A DNA stretch of 64,000 nucleotides from Sulfurovum sp. XGS-02 (GCF_023213175.1 NZ_CP093312.1:1426001-1490000), one strand, 5' to 3'. Shown: positions 46,269-55,056, counted from the stretch's first letter. Program-made: numbers and translations. The notes: generated from the sequence alone by a model not told the origin.

Positions 46269-47462
46269 TTAGTGTAAGTCAGCGTTCAACTTCACTTCTC
46301 TTGTACTTCTTCGAGCAATGATCTCACCCGTTGTCGAATCTTGTCTGAAGTGAATCCCGTTCAATCCTTGAAGCTCTTCACCTTTGAACGTTGTTTTATG
46401 CTCAAGATCTGCTTCCGGATTTGCTTCAGCGATCTTAGCCAACTCTTCTGGAGCGATCTTTATCTTCGTACCCGCCAGGATAGTGATACCTGCATCCACA
46501 ATACACGCATCACCCAATGGAAGACCCGTAACTGAGTTTGCCCCAAGAAGTGTGTTCTCACCGATGCTGATAGGGTTCCCGTCCGTACCAGAAAGGACAC
46601 CAAGGATACTTGCACCACCACCGACATCTGAACCGGCACCAACGATAGCAGATGAAGAGATACGACCTTCAACCATCACAGGACCAAGTGTTCCTGCATT
46701 AAAGTTGATGTATGATGCACCCGGCATCACTGTTGTACCTGCTGCAAGCTGCGCACCCATACGTACTTTAGATGCTTCCAGGATACGCGTATTATCTGCC
46801 GGGATCACATGCTGGAGGAATCTTGGGAATTTATCGACAGCATCCACTGCAGGATATGTACCGTTGAGTTTCATTTCGATCTCATTTTCTCTGAGGTAAT
46901 CGAGTTCATACGGTGTATTCCCTACCCATGCCACATTTGACAAAATACCAAATGCACCATTGAGGTTGATCTTTCTCAGTTCTGCTTTCGCAAGAGAAAG
47001 AGCATAGAGTTTAAGATACACAGCCTCTACAGACTGAGGGTTTGCATCTTCGAACAAAAATACGATTCTGAAGTTTTTACCGATATCCGCCATGTTTGAC
47101 AATGTCTTGATCACCTGTACATTTTTATGTGCATCCCCTGTCGCTTCTGCAACATACGGAGCAAATGCTGCCATAGCATTTTCTATAAAATTATCATTGA
47201 TCGTTGCAACAAATTCCGTCCCGGAAAAGTCTACCTCACACTTCGCTTCCTGAAGTGCTTTGATAAATACTGCAGCACTTCCGAAGTTCTCTTTCCAGTT
47301 GATCAGTCCAAAGTTCGCCTGTAGTATTTTCTCAGCATTTTTCTGACCTCTATCTACTCTTGCGATACCAAATGCCATAGGCTCTTTGTATCCTGCTTGC
47401 GAAGTAACATCTGTTACCAATTGTTTAAATGCCTCTGTACTTGTCACTGTTTCAATAGCCAT
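46269..47462 (-). CDS. dapD: Tetrahydrodipicolinate N-succinyltransferase (long form)
   Basis: Succinylates tetrahydrodipicolinate in the lysine/diaminopimelate pathway. The 397-residue protein is of the long type found in Campylobacterota. An N-terminal alpha/beta region (residues 1-220) precedes a left-handed beta-helix with hexapeptide repeats, seen in VRMGAQLAAGTTVMPGASYINFNAG near residues 230-255, MVEGRISSSAIVGAGSDVGGGASILG, and IGENTLLGANSVTGLPLGDACIVDAG. AAAGGAAG precedes the ATG. Stands alone among unrelated genes. Confidence 0.95.
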   Translation of the reverse strand: MAIETVTSTEAFKQLVTDVTSQAGYKEPMAFGIARVDRGQKNAEKILQANFGLINWKENFGSAAVFIKALQEAKCEVDFSGTEFVATINDNFIENAMAAFAPYVAEATGDAHKNVQVIKTLSNMADIGKNFRIVFLFEDANPQSVEAVYLKLYALSLAKAELRKINLNGAFGILSNVAWVGNTPYELDYLRENEIEMKLNGTYPAVDAVDKFPRFLQHVIPADNTRILEASKVRMGAQLAAGTTVMPGASYINFNAGTLGPVMVEGRISSSAIVGAGSDVGGGASILGVLSGTDGNPISIGENTLLGANSVTGLPLGDACIVDAGITILAGTKIKIAPEELAKIAEANPEADLEHKTTFKGEELQGLNGIHFRQDSTTGEIIARRSTREVKLNADLH

Positions 47463-47511
47463 TGAACTTCCTTTAACTCGAATAAAATAATGTAAAGCGA
47501 TTATACTTGAT

Positions 47512-47937
47512 TTAGTTTAACTTTTTGCATTCATTCATGATTGCAAACCAATCTCTTGAAAAGTGTTTTTTTATATAGGCTTCATGATGCGGTACAGTAC
47601 AGCCACTGCAATCTTGATGTATCGCCTCATCAGAGACAAACTGCGCACCATCTTTAGAGTCTATGCTGCATCTGCTGTAGAGTATTTTACCCTCTTTTTT
47701 GGTAAGCCCATTATCATCAAAACGGAAATGGGGACAGGCACAGAGATAGCAGTTCAGTTCTTTCATCTCATGACACTTTTTCTTCTCTTTATAGAGGGGA
47801 CAGAAATCGGGTTCTTTCTCTACCATATTCTCAAACCTGAAGTATGCGATCACTTCATCATCACTCAAACCTTCCAGTTTTTTCATGATCTTCTTGTGTT
47901 TTTTTCCATGTGCTTCAAACCATTCACTGTAATTCAT
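47512..47937 (-). CDS. Cysteine-rich small domain protein
   Basis: A 141-residue protein of the cysteine-rich small domain family (PF04071-like). Eight cysteines are arranged as C-x7-C, then CYLCACPHF, then YSRCSID and CSGCTVPHH, suitable for binding zinc or an iron-sulfur centre. The N-terminal third is helical and charged (EWFEAHGKKHKKIMKKLEGL). I chose the ATG at 47937 with AAAGG upstream; a TTG six codons earlier is less likely. Function unknown; family relatives are often near cobalamin genes, though none is seen here. Confidence 0.8.
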   Translation of the reverse strand: MNYSEWFEAHGKKHKKIMKKLEGLSDDEVIAYFRFENMVEKEPDFCPLYKEKKKCHEMKELNCYLCACPHFRFDDNGLTKKEGKILYSRCSIDSKDGAQFVSDEAIHQDCSGCTVPHHEAYIKKHFSRDWFAIMNECKKLN

Positions 47938-48024
47938 AGGCTTGCCTTTACTCAACGTTCAATAGATGATTATACTTTTTTTATCCACAGTAACACCTAA
48001 AGCAAATTGCTGTACAATCCGCTC

Positions 48025-48195
48025 ATGAAACATCTTAGAGGCCACAATAAAAACTACTTTTCATTAGCCGTCATCGCGCTCTACTCCACACTTTCAAAGT
48101 TGTGTTGGATCGACAGCAATTTCCAGTACCATAAAAAAGCCTTTATCTACCACGAGTACAAAACCTCCCCTCCTTGTTTATCTATTTTTTACTGA
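48025..48195 (+). CDS. Possible 56-residue small protein
   Basis: An open frame of 56 codons starting six bases after TACAAT (48013-48018), the same spacing as the leaderless candidates elsewhere in the window. The peptide begins MKHLRGHNKNYFSLAVIALY and is rich in aromatic residues, with three cysteines; no family is recognised. It lies 41 bases before the TonB-dependent receptor gene. It may be a small protein, a leader peptide or chance; evidence is thin. Confidence 0.25.
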   Translation: MKHLRGHNKNYFSLAVIALYSTLSKLCWIDSNFQYHKKAFIYHEYKTSPPCLSIFY

Positions 48196-48236
48196 TCAAT
48201 AAAATATTACATAACTAAATAAACAAGGAACAACCT

Positions 48237-50099
48237 ATGACAATCAAGTCACTCAGCCTCATTACGGCTACACTACTATTCACAACACACACGCACGCAA
48301 ATGAAACACTCGAACCTATCACGATTGTCTCAGCCAATAAGACCACACAATCCATCCAGAACACGACGTCAAATGTAACAGTTATTACAGCTGAAGAGAT
48401 AGAAGAAAGGGGATACCAGACGGTTTCACAGGCTATCAACACTGTAGCTGGGATCTCCGTTACAAATTCCGGTGGCCTAGGACAGCAAACATCATTTTTT
48501 GTAAGAGGTGCGGACTCAGGCAAAGTACTCGTACTTTTAGACGGTATGCGTCTCAATGACCCTAGTACAACCAACGGTACTGCACTCCTTGACAGTCTTA
48601 CGACAAGTAACATAGAACAGATCGAGATCATCAAAGGAGGAGCAAGCAGTATCTGGGGTTCAAATGCAAGTGCCGGTGTCATCAATATCATCACCAAAGA
48701 AGCCAAAGAAGGTCTGCATGGTTCACTTGCTTTAAACTACGGTTCATATCATACCAAAGGTACTGATGCTGACCTTTCTTATACAGATGAAAAGATCACA
48801 GCACAAGTGCTTGCTTCCTACCTCAAAACAGATGGTTTTTCTGCATTGGCTCCAAGATCAGCAGAAGAAGACGGCTATGAAAATAGAAACTATAATATCA
48901 AGTTCGGATATGCTATTGATACAAATAACAAACTGAATCTCAGCTATAACCGCATTAAAACAGAGACTGAATATGATGACAGCTTCTCGGCAGATCAAGC
49001 AGATGATGACTACAGTCATGCCACTTCCGACCAAAGCAATATTTCACTAAATTACCTCCTGACACTAGATCATTATAGTGCTACCCTCCAGGCAAGTAAA
49101 GGCGACTATGACAGAGACTATTTCACCACAGGATTTTTCGGTGACGGGCAAAATGTCTATAAATCAACACTCAAAGAGTATGCACTCATCAATGCATACG
49201 ACTACAAAAACGGTAAAGCAGTCCTGGGTTTAGAATACAAAGATATAGACGGATTTAACCAATACAACACATTCCCGGAAAGTCGATCAGACTATACAAA
49301 TAAAGCAATCTATCTTTCAAACATCTATGATTTCAATGAAAACACACTCTTGGAGACAAACCTAAGATATGACAACTATAGTGAATTTGACAACAAAATA
49401 ACCTATAAGATAGGGCTGAAACATCAGTATAACTCTCTTGATGGGTTGATAACATCTGCGAACTATTACACTTCCTATGATGCGCCTAGTGCCTATCAAT
49501 TGGCAAATACAGCTTTGGGTTCATTCTTAAAACCAAGCTACACAAAAGGCTATGATATCTCTACAGGCTATAAAGAGTTATTGACATTGACATATTTTAA
49601 CAATAGAGTGGAAGATGCTATCGATTATATCACTGATCCTGTAACATTTGTCGGTGGATATACCAACATAGACGGCAGATCAAAGTTTGCCGGACTGGAA
49701 ATAGAAAGTGCCTATACTTTCTCTTCTTTCAATCTTATATTTTCGGCAAATTATACACACCTTTTTGATTATGAAAAAGAGGATGGAAGTGACCTTATAA
49801 GACGTGCAGAAGATACACTGAATGCCTCTTTAAGCTATTACACTGCAAATGATATGCAGTTTGGCATCGATGCACAATATATTGGGGATAGAATGGATAC
49901 AGACGGCGGATTCCCTGTAGCATCAGAAGTATCAACAGGCAACTACACTATATGGAACGCAAACTTCAGTACCAAGATCATCAACGATGTTGACCTAAGC
50001 CTCCATGCCAAAAACATCTTCGACAAAGAGTACCAATCAAGCTACGGCTATGCCACAGAAGGTCGTTCAATCTATGCAAAAGTAAAGTATAGTTTTTAA
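48237..50099 (+). CDS. TonB-dependent outer membrane receptor (BtuB-like)
   Basis: A 620-residue outer-membrane transporter with a signal peptide (residues 1-21). A TonB box-like ETLEPITIVSA follows, then a plug domain (about residues 35-160) with GYQTVSQAINTVAGISV, FFVRGADSGKVLVLLDGMRLNDP and IEIIKGGASSIWGSNASAGVINI. The rest is a 22-strand barrel ending in the typical SIYAKVKYSF with terminal Phe. Size and plug motifs are closest to the BtuB/cobalamin and related receptors, but no riboswitch, Fur box or transport operon is seen nearby, so the substrate is open. AAGGA precedes the ATG. Confidence 0.92.
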   Translation: MTIKSLSLITATLLFTTHTHANETLEPITIVSANKTTQSIQNTTSNVTVITAEEIEERGYQTVSQAINTVAGISVTNSGGLGQQTSFFVRGADSGKVLVLLDGMRLNDPSTTNGTALLDSLTTSNIEQIEIIKGGASSIWGSNASAGVINIITKEAKEGLHGSLALNYGSYHTKGTDADLSYTDEKITAQVLASYLKTDGFSALAPRSAEEDGYENRNYNIKFGYAIDTNNKLNLSYNRIKTETEYDDSFSADQADDDYSHATSDQSNISLNYLLTLDHYSATLQASKGDYDRDYFTTGFFGDGQNVYKSTLKEYALINAYDYKNGKAVLGLEYKDIDGFNQYNTFPESRSDYTNKAIYLSNIYDFNENTLLETNLRYDNYSEFDNKITYKIGLKHQYNSLDGLITSANYYTSYDAPSAYQLANTALGSFLKPSYTKGYDISTGYKELLTLTYFNNRVEDAIDYITDPVTFVGGYTNIDGRSKFAGLEIESAYTFSSFNLIFSANYTHLFDYEKEDGSDLIRRAEDTLNASLSYYTANDMQFGIDAQYIGDRMDTDGGFPVASEVSTGNYTIWNANFSTKIINDVDLSLHAKNIFDKEYQSSYGYATEGRSIYAKVKYSF

Positions 50100-50138
50100 G
50101 ATCTCCTCCTTCCATTAATCGTACAAAGTACGCAACAT

Positions 50139-50221
50139 GCCACGGTGAACGACCTTATAAGCGAAGCGATTCGAGAACCGTGGCGATTTTTTTGCTTCGT
50201 TTTTTTCTAAAAAAAATGAAG
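50139..50221. repeat. Hairpin/T-run/hairpin repeat (copy E)
   Basis: First stem GCCACGGT (50139-50146) with ACCGTGGC (50177-50184), loop with AAGCGAAGCGATTCGAG, then GA and seven T, then a second stem CTTCGTTTTTTT (50195-50206) with AAAAAAATGAAG (50210-50221). In the plus direction it would act as an intrinsic terminator for the receptor gene, 40 bases downstream of its stop. Confidence 0.85.
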
Positions 50222-50296
50222 AGGGAAACATCACCACAGTTATTGGTATATGGAAGTCTTATAAGATCAAGAATCACCTTGGAATTAAACATATAG

Positions 50297-50318
50297 ATTC
50301 CCGAGTAAAATCGGGAAT
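50297..50318. repeat. Perfect 8-base hairpin ATTCCCGA/TCGGGAAT
   Basis: ATTCCCGA (50297-50304) pairs with TCGGGAAT (50311-50318) around a six-base loop. Hairpins of this TTCCCG-type are common dispersed repeats in bacteria. It lies 28 bases before the next gene start and could be a weak terminator or a REP-like unit. Confidence 0.5.
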
Positions 50319-50334
50319 GAAAAAAATATTAGGA

Positions 50335-50340
50335 TATAAT
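50335..50340 (+). promoter_or_regulatory. -10 box placed for a leaderless mRNA
   Basis: A perfect TATAAT ends five bases before the ATG at 50346, the same spacing as at nspC and at 56016. An AGGA just before the box would not be in the transcript if initiation uses this -10. Confidence 0.5.
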
Positions 50341-50345
50341 CATTC

Positions 50346-50909
50346 ATGTTAAAAATTATCCCCTTATGGTTCATCCGGTACAAATTCTTCAACTCCCTCT
50401 TTTTGGGCTTGAGCGTGGGTGCCATCTTCACCCTCTATGCACCGCTTGAACCTTCTATCTATTCCATGGGTGGTGTATTGCTCGCCATGGGTATGCTCAT
50501 TGTTGCAAGGTTTTACCATACCATACTCAATGCAGAGTGGTTTTTCAGGATCTCACTCTTTGTAGAAATGGTATTGCTTCTGGCAATGCTCTATTTTATG
50601 TTTGCTTCCTACAACTATCAAACCGCACTGCTGCTTTACATCGGGTATCAGATCACTTTTGTTTTTGGTAACTACCTTATAAGAGCCGAAACACTCCTAC
50701 TCAAAACAGATATCCTCTTAACCAAGCTCGACACGGTCAAACAGATAGGATACCTTTTAGGCATGGGGGTCGCATATCTTTTTTACAAGACCCTCACACA
50801 TTACGGCATAGAAGATAACCAAACACAGGTCTATGACCTGCATTATTTACTGATAACGGTTGAGATCATTGTGATCATTTTGATCTGGAAGAGTTTCAAA
50901 AAAGTGTAA
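50346..50909 (+). CDS. Polytopic membrane protein of unknown function
   Basis: A 187-residue protein with five or six membrane helices. The pattern of the first half (FNSLFLGLSVGAIFTLYAPLEPSI, then MGGVLLAMGMLIVARFY) resembles the start of a major-facilitator half, but it is far too short for a whole transporter and no family is recognised. Start is the ATG directly behind a -10 box. It converges with the sugar transferase gene, separated by a 34-base gap with a hairpin. Confidence 0.75.
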   Translation: MLKIIPLWFIRYKFFNSLFLGLSVGAIFTLYAPLEPSIYSMGGVLLAMGMLIVARFYHTILNAEWFFRISLFVEMVLLLAMLYFMFASYNYQTALLLYIGYQITFVFGNYLIRAETLLLKTDILLTKLDTVKQIGYLLGMGVAYLFYKTLTHYGIEDNQTQVYDLHYLLITVEIIVIILIWKSFKKV

Positions 50910-50928
50910 TTCAATTAAACTATATACT

Positions 50929-50959
50929 CAAAAAAGGAATCAACTAAACCCCTTTTTTG
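50929..50959. terminator. Possible bidirectional terminator between convergent genes
   Basis: CAAAAAAGG (50929-50937) pairs with CCTTTTTTG (50951-50959) around 13 bases. The runs of A and T give T-tracts on both strands. It overlaps the last codons of the sugar transferase gene. The low-GC stem makes it a modest candidate. Confidence 0.4.
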
Positions 50960-51879
50960 TGTAAAACAACCATAGCCGTTTTCCATATGATTTTCAACTC
51001 TAACAAAATATTCCAATATTTTATATAGTACAGATCATACATCAGTTTTTGTCTGGCATCTTCTGCATTCTCTCCATAAGGGTACATCACTTGGGCCCAA
51101 CCAGTTATACCTGGTGCTACTATATGTCTTTCTGCATAATATGGTATCTGTTCTTCAAATTGTTCTATCCAATATTGTCTTTCAGGTCTTGGTCCTATGA
51201 GGTGCATTTCCCCTTTTAGTATATTTATCATTTGAGGAAGTTCATCATATCTTCTTTTTCTCATATAATCTCCCCAAGGGAATATCCTGTCATCGTTCTT
51301 TGTAGCGAATTGTATACCATTTTTTTCTGCATCCACTTTCATGCTTCTAAATTTGATGCAGGTAAACTCTTTTTTATAATATCCCACTCTTTTTTGTTCA
51401 AAATATAAAGGCCCTGGTGACTCTTCACTTATCTTTCTTTTACATTTTTGGATCACAGGATATGAAAATAAAAATAACCAAAATACACCAAAAAAATCAA
51501 TAGCTTTCTTTTGGATCAGTTGAAATTTGTTAAACTCTTTTATATCATACAAATAGTGTAAATCTGTATGATCTTCAGGTATATAACACTTATTCAAATA
51601 TTTTTCCAAGAAACCTTCTATACCCATCAACCGAATATGTTTAAATTTCTTATCAAACTTTAAATTTGTAAGATACTTGATAACCTTATCATTTACTTTT
51701 GCTTTTGTATTTAGCACTATTAATTTCAACTTATCGTTATTCAAAAGTGTCTCTATCTCATTGATTACTTCATCTTCATCTTTATCTTTATAACTGATAA
51801 AATTTATATTACGAAATTTTTTTTCAAGTCTTCCCATTTCCAATTTTGTTAAAGTATATTTTTCCCCAAATATCAGCAC
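50944..51879 (-). CDS. Initiating sugar transferase (polyprenyl-phosphate phosphoglycosyltransferase)
   Basis: Transfers a sugar-phosphate to undecaprenyl phosphate, starting a polysaccharide unit. The C-terminal catalytic domain (about residues 120-311) is typical: GPLYFEQKRVGYYKKEFTCIKFRSM, then KRRYDELPQMINILKGEMHLIGPRPE, and APGITGWAQVMYPYGE. The N-terminal 115 residues are unusual: no run of four membrane helices as in WbaP/WcaJ, but a soluble alpha/beta stretch and one hydrophobic reentrant-type helix (FFGVFWLFLFSYPV). The start is a GTG at 51879 with AGGATAG upstream. Sugar unknown. Confidence 0.92.
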   Translation of the reverse strand: MLIFGEKYTLTKLEMGRLEKKFRNINFISYKDKDEDEVINEIETLLNNDKLKLIVLNTKAKVNDKVIKYLTNLKFDKKFKHIRLMGIEGFLEKYLNKCYIPEDHTDLHYLYDIKEFNKFQLIQKKAIDFFGVFWLFLFSYPVIQKCKRKISEESPGPLYFEQKRVGYYKKEFTCIKFRSMKVDAEKNGIQFATKNDDRIFPWGDYMRKRRYDELPQMINILKGEMHLIGPRPERQYWIEQFEEQIPYYAERHIVAPGITGWAQVMYPYGENAEDARQKLMYDLYYIKYWNILLELKIIWKTAMVVLHKKGV

Positions 51880-51972
51880 ATTCTATCCTATATTTTTACA
51901 TTTTATTTCTAGATAAACTATTTTAGTATAAAGATGTCACATTTATGTCATGTAAATTGACGAAATATATGA

Positions 51973-52710
51973 CTATCTAAGCGTATGGTTCAAGATCGTA
52001 TTGTTCTCCCATACCTTTGCATAATCTTCACTCATGAAGAGATCACCCAGGAATTTCGTCTGCTTGAGATGATGTACATCTGAACCCAAGAAGTCGATCA
52101 TCCCATTCTCAGAGAGTATCTCCGCTTTTTTCTTGGCATCTCTACCGTAGTGTCCGCCCAGAGAATTCAGATCCAGCTGAAAGAGTACACCAAGCTCTTT
52201 AAACCTGCCATACTCTTTGAGCGGATCATTCACATACCGGTAACGTTCAGGATGCGCCATAAGCGGTATATAGCCTGAAGCAGCAATTTCAAAGATCATC
52301 TCTTCTATCTGCAGAGGTTTGGTCACATACGACGTTTCAAAAAGCAGATATTTTCCATTAATGCTCATCACGTCATCACTATGAAGTTGATCATAAAAGC
52401 CTTCATCCAGATAGTACTCTGCCGCTGCTTCTATCTCCAGTTTGATCCTCTCATCCTTTGCTGCTTTCCTTAAAGCGTCCAATCCCTCTTTGATGATCTG
52501 AGGTGTATTACGGTAGACATCTATCATGATATGCGGTGTCGTGATCACTTTCTCGTAGCCTAATGCTTCCATCCCCTTCAAAAGAGAAAGGCTCTCCTCC
52601 ATACTCTGGGAACCATCATCGATCCCCGGAATGAAGTGTGAATGAAGGTCCACTGTGAGTATGGGTCCTCTCTTTTTCTCTTGTGGTTTTTTAAAAAAAG
52701 AAAAGATCAT
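51973..52710 (-). CDS. CpsB/YwqE-type tyrosine-protein phosphatase (PHP domain)
   Basis: Manganese-dependent phosphatase that would dephosphorylate the tyrosine tail of the Wzc-like protein encoded just upstream. The 245-residue protein shows the PHP metal ligands: VDLHSHFIPGIDDGSQSMEES near residue 20, TTPHIM near residue 58, AAAEYYLDE near residue 97, ILLFETSYV-type segment, MAHPERYRYV near residue 157 and LGSDVHHLKQ near residue 215. Gene order wzc-cpsB-sugar transferase is a standard capsule control module. The ribosome site is weak. Confidence 0.92.
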   Translation of the reverse strand: MIFSFFKKPQEKKRGPILTVDLHSHFIPGIDDGSQSMEESLSLLKGMEALGYEKVITTPHIMIDVYRNTPQIIKEGLDALRKAAKDERIKLEIEAAAEYYLDEGFYDQLHSDDVMSINGKYLLFETSYVTKPLQIEEMIFEIAASGYIPLMAHPERYRYVNDPLKEYGRFKELGVLFQLDLNSLGGHYGRDAKKKAEILSENGMIDFLGSDVHHLKQTKFLGDLFMSEDYAKVWENNTILNHTLR

Positions 52711-52752
52711 TTTCTGTCCGATTCAACATTTAGTGTTTCACTGTACTGCATT

Positions 52753-55056
52753 TTAATGCTTGTCTTCTTCGTAATAACCGTAACCATAGCCATAACCGTA
52801 ACCATAACCGTTTCTTGCCGTTTTCACATCATTGAGCAAGATGCCCAAACCGCTGATCTCCTCTTTGGAGAGTTTCTCTATACTATTTAAAAAACCTTTC
52901 TTAGAGTAATCCGCTCTCAGCAGATAGATACTTGTATCTGCAAAATGCATCAAAGTACGTGCATCAGTCACCAGGCCTATCGGAGGCGTATCAAGGATGA
53001 TCACATCATACTCTTCTCTTAACCTTTCCAGTACCGTCTCCATCAAAGGGCTCTGGATCAATTCACTCGGGTTTGGTGGTACAGGTCCGGAAGTAATAAT
53101 GTCTAGATTTTCATACACGGTACTCTGGATCACCTCTTCCAAGGCCGTATGACCTGAGAGTAAGGTACTCATACCTTGAGTATTTTGAAGTCCAAATTTC
53201 TGATGCAGTGTCGGTTTTCGCATATCAAGATTCAGGATGACTGTTTTCTTGTCGGCCATACTCATGATCCCGCCCAGGTTGATACTGGTTGTCGTTTTCC
53301 CTTCTCCGGCGATCGTTGAAGTAATAGCGATGACATGAGCATTCTTCTCTCTTGCCATAAACTGCAGGTTTGTACGGATATTTCTAAAAGATTCGGCCAA
53401 AGCAGATTTAGGCGATACAAATACCTCGACCGTGTCATGACTCTCTTTCATATGCGGGATAAGTCCAAGCATAGGTACCTCTGTCACTTTGGTAACATCC
53501 TCTTCCTCTTTGATACGGTCATCGAGGAACTCTCTTAAAAAGGCAAGTGCGATCCCCAGGATCAATCCCAGGATCAACCCTACCAACACGATCAACTTCC
53601 TCTTAGGTTTGATAGGGAACCCGGGATAGAGTGCTTTATCGATGATCCTGTTCTTACTGACTGTCGAGGCTTTGATAATGGCTGTCTCTGACCGCTTCTC
53701 CAAAAGATAAGAGTAGATCTTTTCATTGACCACGAATTTACGCTGCAGCTGCCCGAACATTCTCTCATCGGCAGGCAGTGTATTTAAGAGCTTCTGCTGT
53801 GTAGCCACGGAGTCTTCAAGCAGGACTTTTTGCTCTTTGATACTTTCTCTCAGATTCTTTATCGTGTCGACCATCACCTTTTTTAGCTGTGCTATGGTTT
53901 TATTCACTTTGATCACTTTAGAAGACATCTCCGTATAGTCTTCACGCAGGATCTTCTTTTCTAAGATCGCAGCCTGAAGCTCTTTGATGATACCTGTAAG
54001 TGCAGAGCCTTCTTTATCCAACCCTGCCAATGCGATACTTTCAAGATCTTCCCCCGATTGTACTTGGGTATAGAGTTTGTCTAACAGTTCCTGCTGGATC
54101 GTGATCTCCGATAGTTTCGTTTCATATTCACTCATCTGACGGATGATATTTTCTGCTTTCACACTTAAACTGACAGTATTAGAGGTTTTTTTAAACTCTT
54201 CGAGTTTAATGGCAGAACTCTTAAGATTTTCAGTGATGGTTTTCAACTGTTTATCGACAAAATCAAGTGTACGTGTTGCCTCTTGTGTCTTTTTCTCTAT
54301 ATTCTGTTCTATATAGGCCTCAGCCAAGGCATTGGCAAATTCCTGGGCACGCAAAGCTACATTATCCGCATAAGAGATCTCGAGCATAGTAGAGTACTTT
54401 GATTTCTGCCCCACACTGACACCGCCTTGAACAAAGCTTCCTAAGCTTTCTGGATCTATGACCACAAAGCGGTACGCTTCATCCTGCGGCTCTTTGGTCT
54501 TTACGACATTAAGATGAAAATGCTCGGTGATGATCTCCTGGCTGTAAGGAAGGGTTTCATCATAACTCCAGAGGTTACCCTCTCTGTCTTCTGACCCTTC
54601 CACCACTAAACGGTAACTTTTATCATCCACTGGAAACAGGTCAAAAGAGATACCATACCCTTTAAGCATACCTACTTGAAAAGGACTCGCTTTATAAAGT
54701 TCGATCTCTTTAAATCTTCGTGTCGTATAGTAACGATGTGAAAAATCGACCTCTTTGAGTGCTTTTTCGGTCAGGAATCTTGACTTGATGATATCCATCT
54801 CAGTATCGGCATTCATCGTTCCAGAATCCATAGCCATTGCAAGCACATCCTGACTTCCATAGCTTCGTTGATCCAAACCTACCTCAACAGTGGCAGAAGC
54901 CTGATAGACATTGGGTTTAAAATGGGCATAATAACTACTGACCAGACCAAATACAAACACCATAAGGGCAATCATGGTTTTATATCGATATAAGGTTCTA
55001 AATATCTCTTTAATATCTATTTCGTCTTCATCTATCTGCATATTATCAGTATTCAT
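52753..55056 (-). CDS. Wzc-type chain-length regulator and tyrosine autokinase
   Basis: A 767-residue polysaccharide co-polymerase. A first membrane helix (about residues 28-47), a periplasmic Wzz-type domain with long coiled coils (residues 200-450), a second helix (LIVLVGLILGLILGIAL near residue 490) and a C-terminal BY-kinase domain are visible. Walker A is STIAGEGKTTTSINLGG near residue 588, Walker A' VILNLDMRKPT, Walker B DVIILDTPPIGL. The extreme C-terminus has six Gly-Tyr units and one more Tyr, the autophosphorylation cluster. AAGGAAAAG precedes the ATG. Confidence 0.95.
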   Translation of the reverse strand: MNTDNMQIDEDEIDIKEIFRTLYRYKTMIALMVFVFGLVSSYYAHFKPNVYQASATVEVGLDQRSYGSQDVLAMAMDSGTMNADTEMDIIKSRFLTEKALKEVDFSHRYYTTRRFKEIELYKASPFQVGMLKGYGISFDLFPVDDKSYRLVVEGSEDREGNLWSYDETLPYSQEIITEHFHLNVVKTKEPQDEAYRFVVIDPESLGSFVQGGVSVGQKSKYSTMLEISYADNVALRAQEFANALAEAYIEQNIEKKTQEATRTLDFVDKQLKTITENLKSSAIKLEEFKKTSNTVSLSVKAENIIRQMSEYETKLSEITIQQELLDKLYTQVQSGEDLESIALAGLDKEGSALTGIIKELQAAILEKKILREDYTEMSSKVIKVNKTIAQLKKVMVDTIKNLRESIKEQKVLLEDSVATQQKLLNTLPADERMFGQLQRKFVVNEKIYSYLLEKRSETAIIKASTVSKNRIIDKALYPGFPIKPKRKLIVLVGLILGLILGIALAFLREFLDDRIKEEEDVTKVTEVPMLGLIPHMKESHDTVEVFVSPKSALAESFRNIRTNLQFMAREKNAHVIAITSTIAGEGKTTTSINLGGIMSMADKKTVILNLDMRKPTLHQKFGLQNTQGMSTLLSGHTALEEVIQSTVYENLDIITSGPVPPNPSELIQSPLMETVLERLREEYDVIILDTPPIGLVTDARTLMHFADTSIYLLRADYSKKGFLNSIEKLSKEEISGLGILLNDVKTARNGYGYGYGYGYGYYEEDKH
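52769..52809. repeat. Six-unit Gly-Tyr codon repeat in the Wzc tail
   Basis: Six consecutive Gly-Tyr codon pairs (GGT/GGC TAT/TAC) plus a final Tyr codon form an imperfect hexanucleotide tandem array at the 3' end of the kinase gene. Such arrays can change length by slippage without shifting the frame. Confidence 0.7.

Noticed and set aside
46384-46899. 171-codon plus-strand frame opposite dapD
   Set aside because: Antisense shadow of the hexapeptide-repeat region; no ribosome site and no recognisable domain.
47956-48236. Cobalamin riboswitch or Fur box before the TonB receptor
   Set aside because: No cobalamin-box sequence or Fur-type palindrome could be recognised in the upstream region.
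48215-48706. 163-codon minus-strand frame opposite the TonB receptor gene
   Set aside because: It lies wholly antisense to the signal peptide and plug region of a well-supported receptor; its sequence is low-complexity Val/Ser/Leu with no family signs.
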